Assembly: GCA_013334735.1 (NCBI GenBank)
Contig: JAAXXA010000026.1
Location: 1-13,169 of the forward strand
Length of the DNA stretch: 13,169 nt
Direction: 5' to 3'
Source of the DNA: Bacteroidota bacterium
GTDB lineage: Bacteria > Bacteroidota > Bacteroidia > Bacteroidales > CG2-30-32-10
The first letter of the stretch is position 1, and every line of letters begins with the position of its first letter. The notes under the pieces were generated by a model. The model worked only from the letters and a program-made list of their open reading frames with translations. It made no database searches and was not told the origin of the DNA. Position numbers and translations under genes: made by a program. Shown in pieces: positions 1 through 6,478 of this stretch.

Positions 1-521
1 AAAGTAGATGCTGGATAACTCAAAACCTTGGCGCTACCAACCAGGCAACTTCAGCAACCGATAACACAGAAGCCTCAGCAGGTTGGTATTGGCAGTTTAA
101 TCGATCTCGGGGATACAAACACACTGGCGCAACCTCTACAACTATTTTAACTCCTGCATGGACAATAACATTAATTGGTGAAAGTTCTAACTGGATTGCA
201 GCTCGAGATCCCTGCGCTATCGAACTTGGTGTTGGCTGGCGTATTCCCACCACTACTGAATGGTTTAATGCGGATGCAAATGGTGCATGGGTGGGTTATA
301 ACAACACTTACAGTTCTGTTTTAGTTCTTCATGCGGCAGGTTATTTAGATAACAATGGGACTTTAGACGGTCGTGTTTCAGGAGGTCATTATGGTTATTA
401 CTGGAGCAGTAATCAGATCGATACATATAATAGCAGGAGACTGGCCATTAACACGGATTACGACACATACGTGGATAATGGTGGTAAGTCTTACGGGCAT
501 TCACTCCGTTGTATTAAATAA
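1..521 (+). CDS. FISUMP-domain surface protein, 3' part only (5' end outside window)
   Basis: The open frame enters at the window edge (first full codon at position 3) and runs 172 codons to TAA at 519-521. The visible part is almost entirely a FISUMP domain ('Fibrobacter succinogenes major paralogous domain'), common in secreted and surface proteins of Bacteroidota and Fibrobacter; its molecular function is not known. Hallmarks seen: CWITQNLG near the left edge, WRIPTTTEW in the middle, YYWSS, and the terminal HSLRCIK just before the stop. It aligns along its whole length with the C-terminal half of the next gene (728-1777), including a 20-nt identical stretch at 81-100 versus 1340-1359, so the two are tandem paralogues. 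An internal ATG at 291 is not the start, because the conserved domain extends upstream to the edge. Signal peptide and any upstream domain are not visible. Confidence 0.88.
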   Translation, partial: SRCWITQNLGATNQATSATDNTEASAGWYWQFNRSRGYKHTGATSTTILTPAWTITLIGESSNWIAARDPCAIELGVGWRIPTTTEWFNADANGAWVGYNNTYSSVLVLHAAGYLDNNGTLDGRVSGGHYGYYWSSNQIDTYNSRRLAINTDYDTYVDNGGKSYGHSLRCIK

Positions 522-610
522 ATTAGTGTAATGACGAAAAAGTTTGATATAGACAGCAGCAGTATTGCTTGACGTTAGTAAATTCTTTAATCTTCAATTA
601 TATTTTCTCA

Positions 611-678
611 TTCATTATGCTTGTTTATTAATTCATCATATTTATTTCCCAATTCATTATATTGTTTTGTTTATTAAT
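611..678. repeat. Imperfect direct repeat in AT-rich intergenic DNA
   Basis: The 206-nt gap between the two FISUMP genes (522-727) holds two near-copies of a TTCATTAT...TGTTTATTAATT segment, at about 611-632 and 653-677. The second copy overlaps the -33 side of the candidate promoter of the downstream gene. No small gene is visible in the gap. It may be a local slippage duplication or a paired protein-binding site; the sequence alone does not decide. Confidence 0.4.
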
Positions 679-697
679 TAAAGATGAATTATATTTG
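666..697 (+). promoter_or_regulatory. Candidate Bacteroidota-type promoter for the second FISUMP gene
   Basis: TTTG at 666-669, a 20-nt spacer, then TATATTTG at 690-697. This fits the known Bacteroidota primary sigma consensus (-33 TTTG, -7 TAnnTTTG, spacing about 19-21). It would start transcription about 25 nt before the ATG at 728. In AT-rich DNA such matches occur by chance, but both boxes and the spacing agree here and the position is right. Confidence 0.5.
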
Positions 698-727
698 CAA
701 TTAAATAATTCATAACAATAAAATATA

Positions 728-1777
728 ATGAAAAAAACTTCAATCTTTTTATTTGTATTTTGCATTACTTTCTTTGCATATAGCATAGCCGGTAACACTA
801 ACGAAAATGACATTAATAATACGGCAGCGCTTATAAGTGTTGGCAATTCATCATTATCATCATCACCGGCAGCTGCGTTAATAGCGCCTGTTGCCACGGC
901 AGGCAGCGGAGCCACAGGAACACAATTTACAGCAAACTGGAATACCTCTGTTGATGCAACAAGTTACCGCCTTGATGTATCTACTAGTATTAGTTTTACT
1001 AGTTTTGTAACAGGCTTTAATAATTATAATGCAGGCAATGTAACAAGCTATAATGTAACAGGATTAACAGGACAAACAACCTATTATTATCGAGTACGAG
1101 CAGAGAATACATGTAATTCAAGCATTAATTCCAATACAATAACCTATAATACTATTTTTGAATGTGGCTCCACTTTAGTAATTAATCATGTTGCAGGTAA
1201 TGTAGCGCCTGTTGATAAGACAGTAAACTATGGAACTTTAACAACAAGTCTTTCTGGCGAAAGTAAATGTTGGATAACACAAAATTTGGGTTCAACTAAT
1301 CAGGCAACTTCGGCAACTGATGCCACTGAGCCTTCTGCGGGTTGGTATTGGCAGTTTAACCGTAAGCAAGGCTTTAAACACGATGGCACAACACGAACAC
1401 CCAATACAACATGGATTACTACAATTAGCGAAACCAGTGACTGGCTTCCGGCTAACGACCCTTGTACTATCGAGCTTGGCACAGCTTGGCGTATCCCTAC
1501 AAATACGGAATGGTTTAATGCGGATGCAACCGGCGGGTGGGTTGATTATGATAATGATGCTACAGGCACTTATGGTTCGGTGTTAAAAATCCATGGTGCA
1601 GGGCGTCTGGATGTCAGCAATGGTTCGCTGAGCTATCGTGGTTCCGACGGATGGTACTGGAGCAGTGTGCGATTCAATGATCCCAGTGGCAGAAACGTAA
1701 ACATCGGCAGTGGCAACTGCGCTATGAACGACTACAATAAGGCATACGGTTTTTCATTACGTTGCATCAAAGATTAA
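728..1777 (+). CDS. Secreted FN3-FISUMP domain protein
   Basis: A complete 349-residue protein. Residues 1 to about 21 form a signal peptide (MKK, then a hydrophobic Phe/Ile-rich core), so it is exported. Residues about 52-143 look like a fibronectin type III-like domain: a TANW motif near 68-71, YRLDVS near 80, and YYYRVRAENTC near 119-129. Residues about 146-349 are a FISUMP domain with WRIPTNTEW (254-262), GWYWSS (308-313) and SLRCIKD (343-349). Cys181, Cys246, Cys331 and Cys346 could form disulfides outside the cytoplasm. The ATG at 728 is chosen because the signal peptide follows at once and a promoter match lies just upstream. There is no obvious lipobox and no recognisable type IX secretion C-terminal domain. 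It is the tandem paralogue of the gene ending at 521. Ligand and function are unknown; surface exposure is inferred from the domain types. Confidence 0.88.
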   Translation: MKKTSIFLFVFCITFFAYSIAGNTNENDINNTAALISVGNSSLSSSPAAALIAPVATAGSGATGTQFTANWNTSVDATSYRLDVSTSISFTSFVTGFNNYNAGNVTSYNVTGLTGQTTYYYRVRAENTCNSSINSNTITYNTIFECGSTLVINHVAGNVAPVDKTVNYGTLTTSLSGESKCWITQNLGSTNQATSATDATEPSAGWYWQFNRKQGFKHDGTTRTPNTTWITTISETSDWLPANDPCTIELGTAWRIPTNTEWFNADATGGWVDYDNDATGTYGSVLKIHGAGRLDVSNGSLSYRGSDGWYWSSVRFNDPSGRNVNIGSGNCAMNDYNKAYGFSLRCIKD

Positions 1778-1816
1778 GTTTGTCAATAGATAAAGTATAA
1801 CGCTTTTATTCAAGAT

Positions 1817-1867
1817 TTTTAGCCTTTATTGGTATCTGCCGTGACGGATCATCAACAAGGGCTAAAA
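1817..1867. terminator. Possible bidirectional terminator between convergent genes
   Basis: The 104-nt gap between the convergent FISUMP gene and mreD holds an inverted repeat: TTTTAGCC at 1817-1824 and GGCTAAAA at 1860-1867, extendable by a wobble and two A-T pairs on the + strand. Position and the A/T-rich flanks suit shared termination. The loop (about 30 nt) is long and the stem is only moderately GC-rich, so this is tentative. Confidence 0.35.
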
Positions 1868-1881
1868 TTGTAAATTGACAG

Positions 1882-2397
1882 TTACTTCTTCTTAGGCCGA
1901 TACATAATATATTGGCTAATAACAATTAACAACATTGTAAAAATAATACTTAGGAACGAGCGAAAAAATGTACTGAAAAATTCTCTGAAACTAAATGCTT
2001 CTAAGAAAAATAACAAAATATGATGAACCGAAACAAGAATCAGAGAGTAAGAAAAGAACCATCTGAATCCTAGATCTCGAATAATAGGATATATACCCTG
2101 TTCATATTCTTTTTTTGAAGATACCACTCTAAGAACTGCCGGTCTGCAATAAGCCAAAAAGACGCAAGCTGCAGCATGTACACCTATTGTTCCTGAAAAT
2201 ATATCAATAAATAAACCTAATAAAAACGAAGAAATAATTAGTAACCATTTAGGTGTTTCAAAAGGTAGCATTATAATAAAAAGGACATATAAATAAGGAT
2301 TTATATACCCATTCAATTGTATATTATTAAGAACAATCACCTGAAAAAGCACAAGAAAAATAAAACGAATAATATTTCGGGAAATCAGGTTAATCAT
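1882..2397 (-). CDS. mreD: Rod-shape-determining membrane protein MreD
   Basis: A 171-residue, very hydrophobic protein with about five membrane segments, typical in size for MreD. MreD is an inner-membrane component of the elongasome that works with MreC and MreB to organise lateral wall synthesis. MreD sequences diverge widely, so the call rests mainly on size, topology and position: its ATG (2395-2397) lies inside the end of mreC, with an 8-nt overlap that implies translational coupling. Visible features include the N-terminal segment starting MINLISRNIIRFIFLVLFQV, a PYLYVLFIIMLPFETPKW stretch characteristic of Bacteroidota MreD, and a G-rich DIFSGTIGVHAAA region. The C-terminus ends in a basic RPKKK tail. 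In many Bacteroidota mrdA and rodA follow; here the next gene downstream is a convergent FISUMP gene. Confidence 0.88.
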   Translation of the reverse strand: MINLISRNIIRFIFLVLFQVIVLNNIQLNGYINPYLYVLFIIMLPFETPKWLLIISSFLLGLFIDIFSGTIGVHAAACVFLAYCRPAVLRVVSSKKEYEQGIYPIIRDLGFRWFFSYSLILVSVHHILLFFLEAFSFREFFSTFFRSFLSIIFTMLLIVISQYIMYRPKKK

Positions 2398-3238
2398 TTA
2401 TTTCATTTTTATTTATTTTATCCAACTCACCTTTCATTATATTCTTAATAACATAAGCATAAGAAATATTATTAAAATCAGTGCTTAATTTTATGGATAT
2501 ATTGTAAAAATTATCTCCTTTTTCAATTTTATAACTTAATATCGTCCCAATGTTAATTCCTTCAGGGAAACTAGTAGAATTTCCGCTGGTAATAATTGTA
2601 TCGCCAATAGATGGTTTAACATGTGTAGGAATATCTATTAACTCAGCCGTACGATAGGCTCCTCCTTTCCAAATAACAGTACCAAGGTGTCCATTCTTTT
2701 TAACTTTTGCACTTATTTTTGAATCTTTATGAAGAACTGAAAGAATGCTTGAAAAATGAGGAGATACATCCATCACTATACCAACTATACCGTCAGAAGT
2801 AATAACCCCCATATCTTTAGTTATTCCATTATTGCTGCCCTTGTTAATTGTTAAGTAATTATTTCGTTTGTTAATTGAGTTGTTGATCACTTTCGCACTG
2901 ACAAATTCATACTGTTGAACGTAAAGAGTATCGTTATGAAAAAGTGTATCAATTTGACTAAAAACATTATTGTTGCTTTTAAAATAATATTTTTTGGCTT
3001 CATTCATAAGTCTGGCATTTTCCTCGGAAAGCTTACGGTTGGCATCTTTCAATGAAAAATACTGTGAAATATCGTTAAATGTTTTGAACACACCTCCAGT
3101 AAATTCGTTCGAGGAATTAATAAAAACCGACTTCTGGTAATAATTATTTTGAATGATGAGAACGAAGGAAAACACTTCAAGAATAAAAAACAGGAAAAAA
3201 AAATGCTCTTTCAACAGAAAAAGAAAAAAATTTCTCAT
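2390..3238 (-). CDS. mreC: Rod-shape-determining protein MreC
   Basis: A 282-residue protein with the MreC plan: a short cytoplasmic N-terminus, one membrane anchor (about residues 11-30), a short coiled coil (about 58-85, with KLSEENARLMNEAKK) and a periplasmic beta-rich region (about 110-270). The segment GVITSDGIVGIVMDVSPHFS followed by SVLHKDSKISAKV is the conserved MreC beta-domain signature, as is GDTIITSGNSTSFPEGINIG. MreC links cytoplasmic MreB to the periplasmic side of the wall-synthesis complex (PBP2, RodA). It starts 47 nt after mreB and overlaps mreD by 8 nt, so the three genes form an operon. The coding sequence is notably AT-rich, with poly-A runs at the 5' end. Confidence 0.95.
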   Translation of the reverse strand: MRNFFLFLLKEHFFFLFFILEVFSFVLIIQNNYYQKSVFINSSNEFTGGVFKTFNDISQYFSLKDANRKLSEENARLMNEAKKYYFKSNNNVFSQIDTLFHNDTLYVQQYEFVSAKVINNSINKRNNYLTINKGSNNGITKDMGVITSDGIVGIVMDVSPHFSSILSVLHKDSKISAKVKKNGHLGTVIWKGGAYRTAELIDIPTHVKPSIGDTIITSGNSTSFPEGINIGTILSYKIEKGDNFYNISIKLSTDFNNISYAYVIKNIMKGELDKINKNEIND

Positions 3239-3285
3239 ATTGTTTAAGTGTTCTGTTTTTTATTCATTAGCTGCACGGTAACAAT

Positions 3286-4308
3286 TTACTTGATGAGGAA
3301 AGTAAACTTGTCAAAGTTTTTAAGAGCAATACCGGTACCGCGGGCAACCGCTCTAAGTGGATCTTCAGCAATGTGAACGGGGAGTTTGGTTTTAAGCGAG
3401 ATTCTTTTATCTAAACCTCTCAGCATAGAACCTCCACCTGCCAGATAAATACCTGTCCGGAAAATATCGGCAGAAAGTTCAGGCGGAGTCATTTCAAGAG
3501 CATTTAATACCGCAGCTTCAATTTTGGAAATAGATTTGTCGAGAGCATGAGCTATTTCGGAATAGTTAACCATTATTTCTTTAGGAATACCGGTAAGCAT
3601 ATCTCTACCGTGAACGGCATAATCGGGAGGAGGGTTTTCAATTTCAGATAGAGCTGCCCCAACTTCAATTTTAATAGTTTCGGCGGTACGTTCGCCAATA
3701 TGTATATTATGTTGTTTGCGCATATATTCTTCAATATCATCATTGAATTCATCACCTGCAACACGAATAGATTTATTGCAAACGATACCTCCAAGTGCAA
3801 TAACTGCAATTTCGCTGGTACCACCACCGATATCTATAACCATATTACCTATTGGCTCAAGAACATCAATGCCAATACCAATAGCAGCAGCCATAGGCTC
3901 GTGAATTAGCCTGACTTCCTTTGCGCCTGCTTGTTCGGCAGAGTCTCTTACAGCACGCTCTTCAACTTCAGTAATACCTGATGGAATACATACAACCATT
4001 TTAAGTGAAGGAGGGAAAAGCGATTTTTTTGGACTGATCATCTTGATCATTTCCCTTATCATGTGTTCGGCAGCATGAAAATCGGCAATAACACCGTCTC
4101 TTAACGGACGAATTGTTTTGATATTTTCATGTGTCTTACCATGCATCATCATAGCCTTTTTACCTACGGCAATAATTCGCCCCGATTGTCTATCGATTGC
4201 AACAATAGACGGTTCGTCAACAACAACTTTATCGTTGTGTATAATAATTGTATTGGCTGTTCCCAGATCAATTGCAATTTCTTTTGTCAAAAAAGAGAAA
4301 AGTCCCAT
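3286..4308 (-). CDS. mreB: Rod-shape-determining actin homologue MreB
   Basis: A 340-residue, full-length MreB, the bacterial actin that forms membrane-bound filaments directing lateral peptidoglycan synthesis. ATP-binding motifs are intact: phosphate 1 DLGTANT (14-20), the VIADF segment (73-77), CIPSGITEVEERAV (107-120), IHEPMAAAIG with the catalytic Glu at 137, phosphate 2 DIGGGTSEIAV (159-169), and the adenosine motif YLAGGGSMLRG (288-298). The N-terminal MGLFSFLTKEIAIDLGT arrangement fixes the start at 4308; the leader is A-rich with no clear Shine-Dalgarno, as is usual in Bacteroidota. It is the first gene of mreB-mreC-mreD. A palindrome lies about 80-100 nt upstream. The C-terminal tail (KNFDKFTFLIK) is ordinary. 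Confidence 0.98.
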   Translation of the reverse strand: MGLFSFLTKEIAIDLGTANTIIIHNDKVVVDEPSIVAIDRQSGRIIAVGKKAMMMHGKTHENIKTIRPLRDGVIADFHAAEHMIREMIKMISPKKSLFPPSLKMVVCIPSGITEVEERAVRDSAEQAGAKEVRLIHEPMAAAIGIGIDVLEPIGNMVIDIGGGTSEIAVIALGGIVCNKSIRVAGDEFNDDIEEYMRKQHNIHIGERTAETIKIEVGAALSEIENPPPDYAVHGRDMLTGIPKEIMVNYSEIAHALDKSISKIEAAVLNALEMTPPELSADIFRTGIYLAGGGSMLRGLDKRISLKTKLPVHIAEDPLRAVARGTGIALKNFDKFTFLIK

Positions 4309-4386
4309 TTTTTATCTTTTTTTTTAATTAGTGTTCAAAATGTCTAATTCCATTATTACCATCGAAACATCTTTTTGGTTACAAAA

Positions 4387-4405
4387 AATGATAAAATTTA
4401 TCATT
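4387..4405. promoter_or_regulatory. Perfect palindrome upstream of mreB, operator-like
   Basis: AATGATAAA (4387-4395) and TTTATCATT (4397-4405) are exact reverse complements around a single central base, giving a 19-nt near-perfect dyad. It lies 79-97 nt before the mreB start. The size and symmetry resemble the binding site of a dimeric regulator, but no regulator gene is in the window, and an AT-only core raises the chance of coincidence. Confidence 0.4.
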
Positions 4406-4851
4406 CATTGAGCCTACATTTTGTATCAGAACATTTATTATTTCATCGTGAGCAATTCTTTTGCTATACCAAAACAGCTCCTTTAAAATCAAATATCCTA
4501 AAATAATTTTCAACTAAAGTTTAGGTAAACTGGAAAAACTAATTTGCAAAATTATTCTATTTTTCTTTAATTTTAAGATATTTGAAGCATTTATTTCTTG
4601 TGTTCTTTGCGAAAAGTGTTATATGTTGTTAAATTCATACTTAATGCTCTATTAATCAGTATTCTTGTTTGAATTAAGCATTAATGATTAAGATATTGAA
4701 TCCAACATCTAATTGGACTTTATTCCTGAATTTAACTTTTTGGAGTCGAATCAATCATATTTCTTACATTTTTTTTAATAAATAAATGTAATTTTACCGT
4801 CCCATTATTCTCAAATATACTTTATGCGGAATAAATTATTACATTCCTGAA

Positions 4852-4930
4852 TTTTGGTAATCGGTAAAAAAATTAATCGGTAATCAGTAAAAGTTCCGAT
4901 TATTGTTTACCTATTACTGATTACCTTTTA
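4852..4930. repeat. GGTAATC-type tandem and inverted repeat (hairpin)
   Basis: Repeated GGTAAtCgGTAA units occur at about 4856-4890, ending in GGTAATCAGTAA (4879-4890). The exact reverse complement TTACTGATTACC follows at 4914-4925, separated by 23 nt, so a 12-bp perfect hairpin can form. It lies about 70 nt before the ABC permease start. Short AT-rich oligomer repeats of this kind are scattered between genes in many bacterial genomes; whether this one acts as a terminator, a leader structure or a dispersed repeat cannot be told from one copy. Confidence 0.55.
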
Positions 4931-4982
4931 AAAAAAATGTACAAATTTACCCCATATTTAGTATAATTAAATATACAGCGAT

Positions 4983-4988
4983 AAGGGA
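4983..4988 (+). promoter_or_regulatory. Shine-Dalgarno-like site of the ABC permease
   Basis: AAGGGA ends 6 nt before the ATG at 4995. This is one of the few purine/G-rich leaders in the window; the other genes have A-rich leaders. It supports 4995 as the start. Confidence 0.4.
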
Positions 4989-4994
4989 ATATAT

Positions 4995-6260
4995 ATGCAA
5001 AAAAATCCTTTAATTTTATTTTTCAAACTATTCAGAGAAAGTTATCTGTTTGCTATAAATGCATTAATAGTAAACAAGTTAAGAACTATCTTATCGCTGC
5101 TTGGTATTACAATAGGAATTTTTGCAATTATTTCGGTTTTTACCGTGGTTGATTCAATGGAAAAAGAAATACGAGGTAGTATCGAATCTCTTGGCAACAA
5201 TGTTCTTTTTGTTCAAAAATGGCCATGGTCGTTTGGCTCGGATTATCCATGGTGGAAATATATGAACAGACCTGTTCCAAAATTTTCAGATATTAAGGCA
5301 ATTGAGAAAAAAAGTATAGGGACAGAATCTGTATCATTTTTAGCTTCAACAAGCAAAACAGTTGAATATCTTAGCAACAGTATAGAAGGCGCTGTAATAC
5401 TTGCCGTTTCACATGATTATAACAAAACTATGCCCATGGAAATTGATAATGGCAGATATTTTTCGGAGCTTGAGTCAACCGGGGGTAAAAATGTTGCCAT
5501 TATTGGAAGTTATATTGCTGAAAATTTATACAACTATGCAGATCCCTTGGGAAAGGATATTAAAATTTTTGGACGTAAAATTAAAGTGATAGGTTTGCTA
5601 AAGAAAAAAGGTGAAAATTTATTAGGCGACAACTCAGACAAAGAGGTAATATTACCTGTTAATTATGTAAGAAATATTCTTGACATACGCTCCGAAAGCA
5701 TGGACCCCATCATAGTAGTAAAGGCAAAAAAAAATATTTCAAACAGCGAACTAAAAGACGAACTAACAGGAATTTTACGTTCCGAACACCGAATAAAGCC
5801 TTCTGCAGAAGATGATTTTGCAATAAACGAAACAGATTTGCTTCTTAAAGGTTTTGATAGTTTGTTTGCAGTTATCTCTATAGTGGGATGGCTTATAGGC
5901 GGGTTTTCAATTTTAGTTGGCGGGTTTGGTATTGCAAACATTATGTTTGTTTCAGTAAAAGAGAGAACAGGTATTATAGGTATTCAAAAATCGCTGGGGG
6001 CAAAGAGATATTTTATCCTTTTTGAATTTCTTTTTGAAGCTATTATTCTCTCAATTATTGGTGGTATTATCGGACTTTTATTGGTGTATTCGGGAACTCT
6101 TATTGTTTCTGCTTTATTTGAAATTAAGTTTACATTAGGAATGGGAAATATAATGAAAGGACTTATAACATCCGGCATTATAGGACTTATTTCAGGATTG
6201 ATACCTGCATATATTGCAAGCAGGCTTAATCCCGTGGATGCTATTCGCGCAAATCAATAA
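4995..6260 (+). CDS. ABC transporter permease, MacB/FtsX family
   Basis: A 421-residue protein with the four-helix MacB/LolC/FtsX plan: TM1 at about 31-53 (within LRTILSLLGITIGIFAIISV), a large periplasmic MacB-type domain at about 55-280, then the FtsX domain with TM2 (about 289-315), TM3 (about 345-372) and TM4 (about 389-406). The conserved coupling segment ERTGIIGIQKSLGAKR (323-338) and the C-terminal NPVDAIR (412-418) are clear. Such permeases work as mechanotransmitters with an ATPase (MacB type), often with a periplasmic adaptor, in export of peptides, drugs or lipoproteins. No ATP-binding domain is fused and no ATPase gene is adjacent, so its partner lies elsewhere or outside the window. 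Substrate unknown. The WWKYMNRPVPKFSDIKAIEK stretch is typical of the Bacteroidota branch. Confidence 0.92.
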   Translation: MQKNPLILFFKLFRESYLFAINALIVNKLRTILSLLGITIGIFAIISVFTVVDSMEKEIRGSIESLGNNVLFVQKWPWSFGSDYPWWKYMNRPVPKFSDIKAIEKKSIGTESVSFLASTSKTVEYLSNSIEGAVILAVSHDYNKTMPMEIDNGRYFSELESTGGKNVAIIGSYIAENLYNYADPLGKDIKIFGRKIKVIGLLKKKGENLLGDNSDKEVILPVNYVRNILDIRSESMDPIIVVKAKKNISNSELKDELTGILRSEHRIKPSAEDDFAINETDLLLKGFDSLFAVISIVGWLIGGFSILVGGFGIANIMFVSVKERTGIIGIQKSLGAKRYFILFEFLFEAIILSIIGGIIGLLLVYSGTLIVSALFEIKFTLGMGNIMKGLITSGIIGLISGLIPAYIASRLNPVDAIRANQ

Positions 6261-6377
6261 ATAATTTATATTTGTAGTATATAATGTTTCGCTGTGGCTA
6301 ATGATTTAAGAACAAGGAGCAACGATAGTTCGGCTTTTCTCACTACAGGTTTGTGATTTTAGAAGTAACTAAACAAT

Positions 6378-6414
6378 TACAAATTACGAATTAACAATTA
6401 CGGGTATCGTAATT
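6378..6414. repeat. AATTACG repeats with small hairpin, possible terminator
   Basis: In the 218-nt convergent gap (6261-6478), variants of AATTACg recur (about 6374-6402), ending in AATTACG (6396-6402), loop GGTAT, CGTAATT (6408-6414), a 7-bp perfect stem. Its place between convergent genes suits a terminator, but there is no long U-tract. The rest of the gap shows no gene; it holds a TATATTTG promoter-like match near 6267 with nothing obvious downstream. Confidence 0.4.
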
Positions 6415-6478
6415 CATTCGTCGCGGCGAACAAAATGTGGAAATTTATTCCGACTACAGTATAGGATAGAGAAGTTTA

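Larger units (their letters stand above)
4309..4994. other. Long divergent intergenic region (mreB / ABC permease)
   Basis: 686 nt of AT-rich DNA with no credible coding region on either strand. It must hold the promoters of mreB (leftward) and the ABC permease (rightward). A minus-strand TAnnTTTG match (CAAAATTA on the + strand at 4547-4554) could be an mreB -7 box about 240 nt upstream of its start, but no -33 partner is evident. Two overlapping inverted repeats (TTAATGCT 4641-4648 with AGCATTAA 4677-4684; TTAATCA 4652-4658 with TGATTAA 4685-4691) alternate along the strand in A-B-A'-B' order. The stronger elements are listed separately (4387-4405 and 4852-4930). Confidence 0.6.

Noticed and set aside
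628..915. Minus-strand ORF overlapping the FISUMP promoter and start
   Set aside because: Low-complexity translation that runs across the intergenic repeat and antisense to the signal peptide; no domain or leader supports it.
1320..1586. Alternative-frame ORF inside the second FISUMP gene
   Set aside because: It lies fully within the FISUMP domain, which matches its family in the other frame.
4641..4691. Pseudoknot or riboswitch in the mreB/ABC permease intergenic region
   Set aside because: The interleaved inverted repeats are only 7-8 bp, nearly all A-T, and resemble no known riboswitch class.
4309..4994. tRNA or other structured RNA gene
   Set aside because: No cloverleaf, T-loop (GTTCRA) context or GC-rich conserved structure was found in the long intergenic region.
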